A stretch of DNA of 53,348 nt from Betaproteobacteria bacterium (lineage in GTDB: Bacteria; Pseudomonadota; Gammaproteobacteria; Burkholderiales; SG8-39): assembly GCA_016210745.1 (NCBI GenBank), contig JACQTO010000157.1, positions 1-53,348 on the forward strand, in the 5' to 3' direction. This document shows positions 18,372 to 30,054 of the stretch, piece by piece. Both the position numbers and the translations under genes were made by a program. The notes below the pieces were generated by a model. The model was not told the origin of the DNA and ran no database searches. It was given only the letters and a program-made list of their open reading frames with translations. The stretch's first letter is position 1. The number at the start of each line of letters is the position of its first letter.

Positions 18372-18779
18372 CTATTTCAATCCATTCTGGCGGAAAAACG
18401 GCGCGTATTTCTGGTCGCTGCCCTGGATATGGGTTCGCAGCCAGTCGCTGAGAAAATTGATTATCTGCATGGACAAGGTCAGCTTTCCTTTTCCGAAATC
18501 GCGCCGGAACTCGGCGGCCTTTCTTTCGAAATGTTTGTGCTCGTTGATATGCGCTTCCGACTCGGGATACACGTACTGCGCAAAATACTTTTCTTCAAAG
18601 GTGAAATGCGTTCGCGTATAGCTGACCAGTCCGTCGATGATTTTCCCTGCCACCTCTCTTCCTTTTCCCTGCCGCATTGCATCGTTGAGCTCGTTGATCA
18701 TGTCGATCAGTCTCTGATGCTGTTTGTCGATTGCTTCGATGTTGACGCTGAGCTTATTCGACCACTGAATTAGAGGCAT
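18372..18779 (-). CDS. bacteriohemerythrin
   Basis: A 135-residue single-domain hemerythrin. All seven di-iron ligands can be read: His21, His58, Glu62, His77, His81, His117 and Asp122. Bacteriohemerythrins bind O2 reversibly and are used for oxygen delivery, sensing or scavenging in microaerobic bacteria. The frame stays open upstream, but the ATG at 18779 starts the family-like sequence MPLIQWSNKLSVNIEAID. In this genome it may protect oxygen-sensitive enzymes such as the benzoyl-CoA reductase (inference). It converges with the hydrolase gene 28 bases away. Confidence 0.9.
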   Translation of the reverse strand: MPLIQWSNKLSVNIEAIDKQHQRLIDMINELNDAMRQGKGREVAGKIIDGLVSYTRTHFTFEEKYFAQYVYPESEAHINEHKHFERKAAEFRRDFGKGKLTLSMQIINFLSDWLRTHIQGSDQKYAPFFRQNGLK

Positions 18780-19042
18780 TGCGGTTTCTCCAAGAACGCG
18801 TATCGGCCAAGTCCCTGCTGCGGGCGGCGCCGCCTCGCGCAATAGCCGAGGATTGGACACTAAGACGCCCGCTACCACGCTATATCGACAATCATTTCTG
18901 GTACTTGAGGGTGCCTGCCGCGCTCGCGCAGTGCAATGGATCAAGACCTGCTCGGCGCCGAAAGCGCAGACTGCGGGCACGACGACTGTGAATATCCCTG
19001 CGGATGCCGATAGAGAACATACGGCCGCACTGCGCAAATGCC

Positions 19043-19483
19043 ATGACCCAATTCGTGCTCGGATTCCTGTTCACCTCCGATACCAAACAAGTCGTGCTGG
19101 TGCGCAAAAAGCGTCCCGAAAACCTCGCCGGCAAGCTCAACGGCGTCGGCGGACGGCTTGGCGCCGGTGAAAGTGCGCGGATCGGTGTCAGCAGGGAGTT
19201 CTTCGAAGCCACGGGTGTCGCCATCCCGGCGCAGGACTGGCGGCCGGTGGCGCGCCTGTGGGGCAAGGGCTATGAGATCGCGGGGTTCTGCGCCACTTCG
19301 GAGGCTGCGGCTCGGTGCCAACGCACCGGCGACGAAGACATCAGGCTGCTGCCGGTGCGCTACGACATGCTTCAGGCCGAGGGCGCGCTGGGGCTATCGT
19401 GGGTAATTGCCGCGGCGCTGGACCCGAGCAAACCGATCCTCGATATCCGCGTAAGGGCCGAAGATCCTGACTGGTCGGATTGA
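19043..19483 (+). CDS. NUDIX hydrolase
   Basis: A 146-residue protein carrying a NUDIX box from GGRLGAGE to REFFEATGV. The usual REUXEEXGU ends here as REFFEATGV, with Ala in place of one Glu, so metal binding may be altered. NUDIX enzymes hydrolyse nucleoside diphosphates linked to another moiety. The start at 19043 begins MTQFVLGFLFT, typical of the fold's first strand; an upstream GTG or ATG at 19004 is less likely. It converges on the pyruvate phosphate dikinase gene. Substrate unknown. Confidence 0.8.
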   Translation: MTQFVLGFLFTSDTKQVVLVRKKRPENLAGKLNGVGGRLGAGESARIGVSREFFEATGVAIPAQDWRPVARLWGKGYEIAGFCATSEAAARCQRTGDEDIRLLPVRYDMLQAEGALGLSWVIAAALDPSKPILDIRVRAEDPDWSD

Positions 19484-19493
19484 CGTCGGACCC

Positions 19494-19524
19494 GCTATCG
19501 CAGCGGCGAAGCACCCGCGATAGC
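19494..19524. terminator. hairpin between convergent NUDIX and ppdK genes
   Basis: GCTATCGC at 19494-19501 pairs with GCGATAGC at 19517-19524 across a 15-base loop. Its position between two converging stops suggests a bidirectional terminator. There is no T-run on either side, so efficiency is uncertain. Confidence 0.45.
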
Positions 19525-19570
19525 TGCGGTGCCATCGCCCAGGTCGGCCTCGGTCGTCAGGAGGAAATCG

Positions 19571-22390
<2,820 letters not shown>

Positions 22391-22420
22391 AAAGCGTCCC
22401 TGATTTTCGTGATCCAAGTT

Positions 22421-22540
22421 ATTCGTGAAAATGGCAATGGGCGCATCACGAATCGACCGGTGCGACTCTGCACGTGATTCCCCCGCTCCCGGGTTAATTT
22501 TACCTGGACGCGGCCTTAGATGCTGCCCGGTAATTACCGG
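22421..22540. promoter_or_regulatory. inverted repeats upstream of ppdK
   Basis: ATTCGTGA at 22421-22428 and TCACGAAT at 22446-22453 form a dyad 31 bases upstream of the ppdK start. A separate 14-bp perfect palindrome CCGGTAATTACCGG lies at 22527-22540, between the ccmH stop and ppdK. Both look like operator sites; no regulator is known from the sequence. Confidence 0.4.
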
Positions 22541-22591
22541 AAATGAGAAATTCGCTCCCTGGACGGGAGTTCTTGGAACTTGTGCGCCGCC

Positions 22592-23140
22592 TTAGCTGCG
22601 CCGCTTGCCGCGGCCTTTCGGTCGGGGCGATGCGTTTCCTGCGGCCGGCGGCGCGCTGGCCGCCTCTTGCGCGATCGGGTCCGCCGGCGCGTTACCGAGC
22701 AAGTCGGCGATATGCGCACTCTCCTCTGCCGAGAGTGGCGCGTCGAGGACGAGGCGCCTGCGGCGCCGAAGGTACGCCAGCAGCGTTGCGACGCCTCCAA
22801 TGAGCAACAGGAACGGACCGAACCACAGCAGCACCGTGGTTCCCTTCAGGGGTGGACGGTAGCGGACGAAGTCGCCGTAACGGGCGACCATATACTCCAT
22901 GATTTCCGCATCGCTGCGGCCGGCCTTGATCTGTTCGCGAATCTGACGCCGCAGGTCGACTGCCAGGTCCGCGCGCGATGCGGAAAGCGACTCGTTCTGG
23001 CACACCAGACAGCGCAGTTCCTCCGAGATTGCCGCGACACGCTTTTCCACCACCGGGTCCTCGGCAAGCGGGGCTGCTTCCTTGGCGCTGGCGAGGGAGA
23101 ACAAACCGAGCAGAAGCAAGAGGAGCACAAGCCGGTTCAT
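22592..23140 (-). CDS. ccmH: cytochrome c maturation protein CcmH
   Basis: A 182-residue protein with a signal peptide (LVLLLLLLGLFSLASA), the thiol motif LRCLVCQNE (Cys44 and Cys47), one later membrane span (TTVLLWFGPFLLLIGG) and a basic C-terminal tail. CcmH keeps apocytochrome cysteines reduced and presents them for haem ligation. It overlaps ccmG by four bases and closes the ccm operon. The C-terminal TPR partner CcmI is not present here. Confidence 0.93.
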   Translation of the reverse strand: MNRLVLLLLLLGLFSLASAKEAAPLAEDPVVEKRVAAISEELRCLVCQNESLSASRADLAVDLRRQIREQIKAGRSDAEIMEYMVARYGDFVRYRPPLKGTTVLLWFGPFLLLIGGVATLLAYLRRRRRLVLDAPLSAEESAHIADLLGNAPADPIAQEAASAPPAAGNASPRPKGRGKRRS

Positions 23141-23661
23141 TTTTCCAGCTCCCGCACCAGGGGGATGATTTTTTCCTTCAGGATCGCCGGCGTCACCGGG
23201 CCGATCTGCTTGTAGCGGATGACACCGGCCTTGTCGATGACGTAAGTTTCGGGCACGCCGTAGACGCCGTAATCGATGCCGACTCGGCCGTCGATATCGG
23301 CGACGCTGAATCCATAGGGATCACCGAACTGGGCCAGCCAGCGGAGCGCGTCGTTGCGCTGGTCCTTATAGTTCAGCCCGAGCAGCGGGACCACCTTGGC
23401 GCGCGCGAGATCGATCAGCACTGGATGCTCCTCCCGGCAGGATACGCACCAGGAGGCCCAGACATTCAGCATCCACACGCGGCCCTGCATCTCCTTCGGC
23501 GCGAAGATCTTTTGCGGATCGTGCAACTGCGGCAGCTCGAAGGCAGGCGCCGGTTTGCCGATCAGCGGGGAAGGGACCTCGCGCGGATTGAGCGTCAGGC
23601 CCACGGCGAGGAACGCCAGCAGCACAAGAAAGCCGCCCAGCGGCAGCAGAAAGCGCTTCAC
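23137..23661 (-). CDS. ccmG: thiol:disulfide interchange protein CcmG/DsbE
   Basis: A 174-residue membrane-anchored thioredoxin. Residues 3-24 form the membrane anchor. The active site is WASWCVSC, with Cys72 and Cys75. The cis-Pro region reads GVYGVPETYVID. It reduces CcmH and apocytochrome c in the periplasm. The GTG start at 23661 overlaps the ccmF stop (GTGA). Confidence 0.93.
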   Translation of the reverse strand: MKRFLLPLGGFLVLLAFLAVGLTLNPREVPSPLIGKPAPAFELPQLHDPQKIFAPKEMQGRVWMLNVWASWCVSCREEHPVLIDLARAKVVPLLGLNYKDQRNDALRWLAQFGDPYGFSVADIDGRVGIDYGVYGVPETYVIDKAGVIRYKQIGPVTPAILKEKIIPLVRELEK

Positions 23662-25643
23662 CGGGCAGCCTCCGGTTGCGCCGTCGCCGGAATGGAAACG
23701 CTCGCCTTGCGCTTCGCCCGGTAGCGTCGGTCGCTGATCGCCAGCAGGGCGCCAAATGCCATGAGCACGCACCCGCCCCAGATCCAGTCGACGAAGGGCT
23801 TGTAATAAACGCGTACGCTCCATGCGCCTCCCTCGAGCGGTTCGCCGAGAGAGACATAGATGTCGCGCGTGATTCCGGCGTCGATCGCCGCCTCCGTCAT
23901 CGGCATCGAGGAGGAGGCATAGAGGCGTTTTTCCGGGCGCATGGTGCGCAGGGTCTTACCCGCGCGGGAGAGTTCGACATCGCCCATGGACGCGCGGTAG
24001 TTGGGACCGGCCACGTCCTGTACGCCGTTGAAGCGCAGGGTATAGTCGCCGACCGTTACGGTGTCGCCGAGGGCCATGCGCACATCCTTTTCTTCCTCGT
24101 AGCCCTTGACCAGCGTCACGCCGATGACGAAGACGGCCATGCCGACATGCGCCAGGTGCATGGCGTACCAACTGGTCGGCTGGCGGCGCCAGCTCGACAG
24201 CGCACCTTCTCCGTTTTGCCCGGCCCGCAGGCGAGCGCTCATTGCCACCGCGACGCTCGCCAGGATCCACGCGGCGAGAAACAGTCCGAGCGCCACCAGG
24301 GGCGACCATCGCCCGTAAGCGAACGGCGCTGAAACTCCGACGATCACCGCGATGACCATTGCCGGCCGCAGGCGCTTCGCGATTGCCGACAGGCTTGCCA
24401 CTTTCCAGCCGGCAAAAGGCGCGACCGCCATCAGGAACAGCGCCGGCAACATCAAGGGGACGAACACGGTGTTGAAGTACGGCGGCCCGACCGAAAGCTT
24501 GCCCAATCCCAGCGAGTCGATGATCAGGGGGTACAGGGTTCCGAGCAGCACGCAGGCCGCGGCCACGATGAGCAGCACATTGTTTATGAGAAGCAGCGTT
24601 TCGCGCGAAACCAGGTCGAAACGGCCGCCCAGACCGATTTTGGGCGCCCGCAAGGCAAATAGAATCAGCGACCCGCCTATAACGATTGCGAGCAGCGTCA
24701 GGATAAATATGCCTCGGCGCGGATCGGTGGCAAAAGCGTGCACCGAGGTAAGCACGCCCGAGCGCACCAGGAAGGTGCCCAGAAGCGACATCGAGAACGC
24801 CGTGATAGCGAGAATCACTGTCCAGTTCTTGAAGCAGCCGCGCTTCTCCGTGACGGCGAGCGAATGTACCAATGCGGTGCCCACGAGCCAGGGCATGAAG
24901 GAAGCGTTTTCCACCGGATCCCAGAACCACCAGCCGCCCCAGCCGAGTTCGTAGTACGCCCACCAGCTGCCGAGCGCAATCCCGAGGGTCAGGAACATCC
25001 ACGCTCCCAGCGTCCACGGGCGCGACCAGCGCGCCCAGGCGGCATCGAGCCGGCCTGAAATCAACGCCGCGAGCGCAAATGCAAAGGCGACCGAAAATCC
25101 GACGTAGCCCATGTAGAGCATCGGGGGGTGGAAGATCAGTCCGGGATCCTGGAGCAGCGGGTTCAAGTCGCGGCCCTCGGCGGCGGCCGGCAGCAACCGA
25201 TCGAACGGGTTGGATGTGAACAGAATGAACAGAAAGAATCCGGCAGATACCAGGCCGAGCACGCCGATGACCCGTGCCACGATCTCGTCGGGCAATGCGC
25301 GCGAAAGCAGCGCTACGGCGAACGTCCAGAGTGCGAGCATCAGCACCCACAGCAGCAGCGATCCCTCATGACCGCCCCAGACGGCTGCGACGCGGTAAAA
25401 CTGCGGCAGCTGCGAGTTGGAGTGCTCGGCAACGTAGCGCACCGAGAAGTCCCCGGTGACAAATGCCCAGGTGAGGCAGCCGAAGGCGACGAGCACCAAT
25501 GCGAATTGCGTCGCCGCCGCAGGACGCGCGAAGGCGATCCAGGGTTCGATGCCGCGGGCGGCTCCGGCGATCGGCAGCGTTGCCTGCGCCAGCGCCACCA
25601 GCAGCGCGAGAATAAGCGCGAAATGGCCGAGTTCTGGAATCAT
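23658..25643 (-). CDS. ccmF: haem lyase subunit CcmF
   Basis: A 661-residue polytopic membrane protein. It has the WWD-type haem-binding segment [20 protein letters not shown] and the family phrases [11 protein letters not shown] and [18 protein letters not shown]. CcmF receives haem from CcmE and ligates it to apocytochrome with CcmH. It overlaps ccmE upstream and ccmG downstream by four bases each. Confidence 0.95.
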   Translation of the reverse strand: MIPELGHFALILALLVALAQATLPIAGAARGIEPWIAFARPAAATQFALVLVAFGCLTWAFVTGDFSVRYVAEHSNSQLPQFYRVAAVWGGHEGSLLLWVLMLALWTFAVALLSRALPDEIVARVIGVLGLVSAGFFLFILFTSNPFDRLLPAAAEGRDLNPLLQDPGLIFHPPMLYMGYVGFSVAFAFALAALISGRLDAAWARWSRPWTLGAWMFLTLGIALGSWWAYYELGWGGWWFWDPVENASFMPWLVGTALVHSLAVTEKRGCFKNWTVILAITAFSMSLLGTFLVRSGVLTSVHAFATDPRRGIFILTLLAIVIGGSLILFALRAPKIGLGGRFDLVSRETLLLINNVLLIVAAACVLLGTLYPLIIDSLGLGKLSVGPPYFNTVFVPLMLPALFLMAVAPFAGWKVASLSAIAKRLRPAMVIAVIVGVSAPFAYGRWSPLVALGLFLAAWILASVAVAMSARLRAGQNGEGALSSWRRQPTSWYAMHLAHVGMAVFVIGVTLVKGYEEEKDVRMALGDTVTVGDYTLRFNGVQDVAGPNYRASMGDVELSRAGKTLRTMRPEKRLYASSSMPMTEAAIDAGITRDIYVSLGEPLEGGAWSVRVYYKPFVDWIWGGCVLMAFGALLAISDRRYRAKRKASVSIPATAQPEAAR

Positions 25644-26083
25644 TTGGAGACCTTCATTCCTTTTTGCGCCTGATCGACCGCGTGCGCGGCCTCGGGCGGC
25701 ATGTAATTTTCATCGTGCTTCGCGAGCACTTCCTCGGCGCGGAAACTTCCGTCGGGGCCCAGCCGCCCTTGAGCGACGACTCCCTTGCCTTCGCGGAACA
25801 GGTCCGGAAGGATCCCCGAATACACCACCGGAATATTTTTTGCCGTGTCGGTGACCTCGAAGCGTACGGTCAGGCCGTCGCTGTCGCGCTTCAGGCTGCC
25901 GGGTTGCACCAGCCCGCCGATCCTGAACGCGCGCCCCTTGGGCGCCTCGCCGGCTTCGATCTGCGTTGGGGTGAAGAAGAACACCAGATTGCTCTGGAAG
26001 GCGTTGAGAACCAGCATTGCGGCAACGCCGAGGGCGGCGAGGCCGCCGGCGATTATCGCAGCGCGTTTGTGGCGTGGCTTCAT
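25640..26083 (-). CDS. ccmE: haem chaperone CcmE
   Basis: A 147-residue protein with an N-terminal anchor (residues ~8-27) and an OB-fold. The haem-attachment motif is KHDENYMPP, with His123 as covalent ligand and Tyr127 as axial ligand. It carries haem from CcmABCD to CcmF. Start and stop overlap ccmD and ccmF by four bases. Confidence 0.95.
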   Translation of the reverse strand: MKPRHKRAAIIAGGLAALGVAAMLVLNAFQSNLVFFFTPTQIEAGEAPKGRAFRIGGLVQPGSLKRDSDGLTVRFEVTDTAKNIPVVYSGILPDLFREGKGVVAQGRLGPDGSFRAEEVLAKHDENYMPPEAAHAVDQAQKGMKVSK

Positions 26084-26262
26084 CTGTTTTCCCCTCTGCG
26101 CGCGACGATCTCACGCCGGAGCTCGACCAAGGCCGCCCGGCGCCGCGCGCCCACGATCAATAATTCGGCAGTCATCAGGATCGCGGCGACCCCGAAAGAA
26201 CCCCACACGTACAGGGCGTACCCGCCCATGGCAAAAAACTCCGATGTGCTATTCCACGTCAT
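26080..26262 (-). CDS. ccmD: haem exporter accessory protein CcmD
   Basis: A 60-residue protein with a single membrane span ([25 protein letters not shown]) and a basic C-terminal tail, as in CcmD. It helps release holo-CcmE from the CcmABC complex. Small size, position between ccmC and ccmE, and overlaps at both ends support the call. Confidence 0.9.
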   Translation of the reverse strand: MTWNSTSEFFAMGGYALYVWGSFGVAAILMTAELLIVGARRRAALVELRREIVARRGENR

Positions 26263-27002
26263 TGCTTCAACTCCGGTAATTCCTCAACCCATGCGGTATG
26301 GCGTTCGCGCTCCAGTATGATGGCGCGCGCGCGCGCAAGCGACACAGCGATCGAATACATCCAGAATGCCAGCGACATCAGCAGCATGCCGGTGAGCATC
26401 GTCTTGGCCATCGAAGGAGCCCGCGTGAGGCTCACCGAAGCCCCCTGATGCAAGGTATTCCACCACTGGACCGAAAAGTAGATGATCGGTATGTTAATGA
26501 CGCCCACCAGAGCGAGCACTGCGCCGGCGCGGTCGGCGCGGCGCGGATCGTCGATCGCTGATTGGAGCGCGATAAACCCTAGATACAGAAAGAACAGAAT
26601 AAGTTCCGAGGTGAGCCGCGCGTCCCAAACCCACCACGTGCCCCACATCGGCTTGCCCCACAGCGATCCCGTCCACAGGCTCAGGAACGCGAACATGGCG
26701 CCGGTCGGTGCAATCGCCGAGGCCAGCATGCCCGCCAGCCGCGTATTCATCGAGACTCCGACTGCGGCCCAGAACGCCATGACCACATACAGAAACATCG
26801 ACAGCCAGGACGCCGGCACGTGCACGAAGATTATCCGGTACGCCTCGCCCTGCTGGGCATCGGTCGGCGCGACGAAAAACGAGACATACGCCCCCACCAC
26901 GCCGAATACGACGGCCAGCGCCGCGAACACCGGAATCATCTTCGCCGCAAGGGGGTAAAAACTCTGCGGTGAAGAAAACCTGAACCAATTGATCAGCCTC
27001 AT
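26259..27002 (-). CDS. ccmC: haem exporter protein CcmC
   Basis: A 247-residue polytopic protein with the WWD-type motif WGTWWVWDARLTSELILF and a periplasmic His in VHVPASW. CcmC loads haem onto CcmE. It overlaps ccmB and ccmD by four bases. Confidence 0.94.
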   Translation of the reverse strand: MRLINWFRFSSPQSFYPLAAKMIPVFAALAVVFGVVGAYVSFFVAPTDAQQGEAYRIIFVHVPASWLSMFLYVVMAFWAAVGVSMNTRLAGMLASAIAPTGAMFAFLSLWTGSLWGKPMWGTWWVWDARLTSELILFFLYLGFIALQSAIDDPRRADRAGAVLALVGVINIPIIYFSVQWWNTLHQGASVSLTRAPSMAKTMLTGMLLMSLAFWMYSIAVSLARARAIILERERHTAWVEELPELKQ

Positions 27003-27682
27003 TCCAACGCAATCCTCAATGCCGCCGTGGTTGCCCAGGGCGCGAAAAATCCCGCCAGCGCCAACATCGCCGCAAGCAGCGACAAATGCGCGCCGGCGCC
27101 GAGTCCAGATATGTCGGCTTCCACCGCGCCGGCGCCGAATATCAGCACCGGGATATAGAGCGGCAGCACCAGCAGCGATACCAGTACGCCACCGCCGCGC
27201 ACGCCCAGCGTAAGTGCGGCGCCGATGGCCCCGATCAGGCTCAGCACCGGCGTGCCGATCGCAAGCGAGGCGGCCAGCACGGCAAGGGTTCGCGGTGACA
27301 TGTCAAACTGCAGACCGAGAACCGGAGAGAGCAACGCGAGCGGCAGGCCGGCGAGCAGCCAGTGCGCTGCCACTTTGCCGGCTACGAGGACACCCAGGGG
27401 CACCGCCGAGAGCGCTATCTGTTCGAGCGTTCCATCGATGTAGTCTGCTGCGAACAGCCGGTTGAGCGAGAGCATCGTCGCAAGCAGGGCGCCGACCCAG
27501 AGCACCCCCGGCGCAATTCGCCTCAGCATGTCCGTCTCCGGACCGATACCCAGCGGAAACAAGCTGGACACAATGACGAAAAAAAACAAGGTCGTCAACA
27601 CATCCGATTTGCGCCGCATGGCAAGCAGCAGATCGCGCCGTACCGCTGCGCCGAAGGATTGCCACAGGCCTGCCTCTCTCAC
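26999..27682 (-). CDS. ccmB: haem exporter protein CcmB
   Basis: A 227-residue membrane protein with about six spans, beginning FGAAVRRDLLLAMRRKSDV, the typical CcmB N-terminus. It is the permease partner of CcmA in the ABC complex that drives holo-CcmE release. It overlaps ccmA and ccmC by four bases. Confidence 0.93.
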   Translation of the reverse strand: MREAGLWQSFGAAVRRDLLLAMRRKSDVLTTLFFFVIVSSLFPLGIGPETDMLRRIAPGVLWVGALLATMLSLNRLFAADYIDGTLEQIALSAVPLGVLVAGKVAAHWLLAGLPLALLSPVLGLQFDMSPRTLAVLAASLAIGTPVLSLIGAIGAALTLGVRGGGVLVSLLVLPLYIPVLIFGAGAVEADISGLGAGAHLSLLAAMLALAGFFAPWATTAALRIALE

Positions 27683-28335
27683 TGATCCAACCGCAGCGTC
27701 TGCGCGGGACCCGCTGCGAGCGGCAGATCCTGATGACTGGTCAGTACCGCCAAGCCGCCGCGTTCAACATGGTGATCTATCTCGCCGGCGAGCCACTTGA
27801 CCGCGTCCACGTCCAGTGCGGTGACCGGCTCGTCAAGCAGCCATAGCGCGCTGCCCGCGAGCAGTACGCGCGCGAGCGCTACGCGCCGCTTCTGGCCCTG
27901 TGAGAGCACGCGCACGGGCAGGTCCTCGCGCCGGCGAAGCCCGGCCTTGGCGAGCATCGAACGCACCGACCTTGCCGACACGGCGCGGCCTGCAAGCGCT
28001 GCCGCGACCTCGAGGTTTTCCGCTGCGCTCAGTTCCTCCTTGACGGCGCTCTGGTGGCCGCAATACGTCAGCTCGCGCCGGTAGGCGTCCCCCAGCGCCG
28101 CGATCGGCTGCCCATTCCAGCGCACGGTTCCATGCGCGGGGGCGACCAGCCCGCAGAGCATACGCAATAGGCTGGTCTTGCCGCTGCCGTTCGATCCCTG
28201 CACGAGCAGGCATTGGCCACGATCGAGCCGGAACGAAAGCCCGCGAAACAGGCTGCGGTCTCCGCGTACGCATTCGAGATTGTCAGCTTCGAGCATCAGT
28301 CCAGTCGGCCGGGCTGCGATCAGGCGCGATTTCAT
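27679..28335 (-). CDS. ccmA: haem exporter ATP-binding protein CcmA
   Basis: An ABC ATPase with Walker A GSNGSGKTSLL, signature LSQGQKRRVALARVLL and Walker B LWLLDEPVTAL. The family's usual start corresponds to an internal ATG at 28296 (MLEADNLECVRGD), giving 205 residues; the ATG at 28335 gives 218. Neither has a strong ribosome site. It is the first gene of ccmABCDEFGH and lies 77 bases downstream of a perfect FNR box, which suggests oxygen-dependent control of cytochrome c maturation. Confidence 0.93.
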   Translation of the reverse strand: MKSRLIAARPTGLMLEADNLECVRGDRSLFRGLSFRLDRGQCLLVQGSNGSGKTSLLRMLCGLVAPAHGTVRWNGQPIAALGDAYRRELTYCGHQSAVKEELSAAENLEVAAALAGRAVSARSVRSMLAKAGLRRREDLPVRVLSQGQKRRVALARVLLAGSALWLLDEPVTALDVDAVKWLAGEIDHHVERGGLAVLTSHQDLPLAAGPAQTLRLDQ

Positions 28336-28412
28336 CGCTGCTGCGCAAGCCGGGCACAGAGTTCTCGGTAACCAAAGGGCACTGAATTTTCAATGATTGT
28401 GGCGTTTTTGGC

Positions 28413-28426
28413 TTGATCAGGATCAA
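28413..28426. promoter_or_regulatory. perfect FNR/ANR box upstream of ccmA
   Basis: TTGATCAGGATCAA matches the FNR consensus exactly. The only start it faces is ccmA on the minus strand; the gene on its other side ends toward it. It is the best regulatory site of this type in the window. Confidence 0.75.
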
Positions 28427-28553
28427 GCCGGCGGGGCGCAATGATACAGGGAGGCGAACAACAGCGTACAGCGAAGCTTACTTGCCAATAACCACAAGAA
28501 TTCTGTGGATACAAGCGGGGCCGGAATGGCCCTGCGAAGGGCCCTCATCGGGG

Positions 28554-29687
28554 TCAGTTGCTGCCATGACGGGGCGCCAGTCCACGCGCCACCTGAACGA
28601 CGAACATCAGCAGTGCCAGCGCCGACAGGGCGATGCCCCACGGCATGCCAAGCGCATAGGCAAGGCCGCCGCACAGGAAAATCCCGGCACGCGCGCCGCC
28701 CCAGCGGCCCGCCGCCTTTCGCACCGCCGCATGCCAGGGGCCTTGCGGTCCCGGGCGCAGCCAGACCGGCAGCAAATACGCCACTGCGCCAGTCACAAGC
28801 GGCAGCAGAAACAATGTGATGAAGGCGACCGGCGCCTGATGCGTCGTTACGATCCCGAGGCCGTGAACCGCGCCGTGAAAGAGCATCAAAGCAAAGCCGG
28901 CGAGCGCGACGCCGAGTGCGGGCGCCGCCCCATGCCAGGACACGATGACCGCGCGGTGTTGCGCGGCCCATGCCCGCGCCAGTCGCCACAGCGGCACACC
29001 CCACAGCGCCGCGCCCGCGATTGCCAGCGGTCCCCGCCAAGCGGCCGCACCCGCGATGACCAGCGTGGCGGCAACGGCATAGGGGAGATCGCGTCTGAGC
29101 CTTGCGCCAGTGCCCGGATCCGGACGACCTGCGACCGTGGGCATGAGCACCTGCAGCGTTCCTACCGCCGTGATGCCTATGAACCCGCTCATGTTCAGGT
29201 GAAGGTGCATGCGCTTCAGGGCAAGGTATTGTTCGGGCCACAACGGCATGGCCAGCACCGCGGCGAGCGCGAGCACAAGGCACAGCGCAGCCGCCAGGTA
29301 CCAGTGGAGGCACGGATGCGCCGGCCCGATCGCGCGTCTTGCGCGTGCGAGCGTCCAGCCGGCGATCGCCCCGGTGGCGGCCACGGCCGCCAGTGCCGCG
29401 ATCGCGATTTCCTGCCCGATGTTCCCGGGGCGCAGCATGTCGGCAAACGAAAGTGATCCCGCGGCGAGTGCCAGCCAAGGCAGCGCGCGCACGGAGGCGG
29501 GCGCGCCGCCCGAGCGGGTCAGTACCGGAACGAAATAGATGTACGCCGCCAAAATGAGCGGCATGATGCCCACGGCAAACGCGAGGTGTAAGAGGGCCGA
29601 AGGCGCGACATCGCCAAACCCGATGAGCGCGAGCGTTGCCGCCAATGCAAGCAGCGCGACGGAGACGAGCGCGGTGAGTTCATTCAT
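28554..29687 (-). CDS. polytopic membrane protein of unknown function (NnrS-like in size and layout)
   Basis: A 377-residue protein with about twelve predicted spans and few charged loops. It contains a His-rich segment at the start of span 6 (MHLHLNMSGFIGITAVGTL) followed by VLMPTV, and a second His pair in LFHGAVHGLG. Such patterns recall NnrS and other haem/copper-associated membrane proteins of denitrifiers, but I do not recognise a specific family. The start at 29687 (MNELTALV) was preferred over 29702. It lies downstream of a DUF2249 gene, which often accompanies denitrification genes, and upstream of the FNR-controlled ccm operon. Metal or haem handling under low oxygen is a guess. Confidence 0.6.
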   Translation of the reverse strand: MNELTALVSVALLALAATLALIGFGDVAPSALLHLAFAVGIMPLILAAYIYFVPVLTRSGGAPASVRALPWLALAAGSLSFADMLRPGNIGQEIAIAALAAVAATGAIAGWTLARARRAIGPAHPCLHWYLAAALCLVLALAAVLAMPLWPEQYLALKRMHLHLNMSGFIGITAVGTLQVLMPTVAGRPDPGTGARLRRDLPYAVAATLVIAGAAAWRGPLAIAGAALWGVPLWRLARAWAAQHRAVIVSWHGAAPALGVALAGFALMLFHGAVHGLGIVTTHQAPVAFITLFLLPLVTGAVAYLLPVWLRPGPQGPWHAAVRKAAGRWGGARAGIFLCGGLAYALGMPWGIALSALALLMFVVQVARGLAPRHGSN

Positions 29688-29784
29688 CGATCGAGCGCGC
29701 AAGCCAGGGCTGGCGGCGGGCCACAGGCGGGTTTCATCGTGTCACGGGCGCCAACGCGTGCTGCGTTCCATGCCCATATAGGAA

Positions 29785-30054
29785 TCACTGTTTCGTGAAA
29801 TCTATGACGATGTTTCCCGGCTCTCGCGTTACGTAGTTGATCGATACTGCCGCGCCGTAGCGCTGCTGCAGTTGCTGCAGCAATGGCAACGGATCATGAT
29901 CGTTGACAAAGCGCATGGTTTCGCCAGCGTGCAGGGCGTCGAGGGCGCCGAAGATCGCCGCGTGGCGAAAGCGCTTGGCGATGCCGCGCGCGTCGAAGGG
30001 GTAGAGCCCGTCCGGTGAAGTGTGATCGTGAATGTGAATTTGGGCCATTTTCAT
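29785..30054 (-). CDS. DUF2249 domain protein
   Basis: An 89-residue protein with the DUF2249 pattern (LYPFDARGIAKRFRHAAIF, then GETMRFVNDHDPLPLLQQL). The fold is TusA-like. DUF2249 proteins are common next to nitric-oxide and nitrite metabolism genes, with unproven function. The first ATG (30054) overlaps the stop of the LivF-type gene. A second ATG six bases later has the better ribosome-site spacing to CGGAG. The overlap suggests an operon with the ABC ATPase. Confidence 0.75.
   Translation of the reverse strand: MKMAQIHIHDHTSPDGLYPFDARGIAKRFRHAAIFGALDALHAGETMRFVNDHDPLPLLQQLQQRYGAAVSINYVTREPGNIVIDFTKQ

Noticed and set aside
18780..19042. Possible small genes between hemerythrin and the NUDIX gene
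   Set aside because: Frames here are only upstream extensions or shadows with no ribosome site or recognisable sequence.
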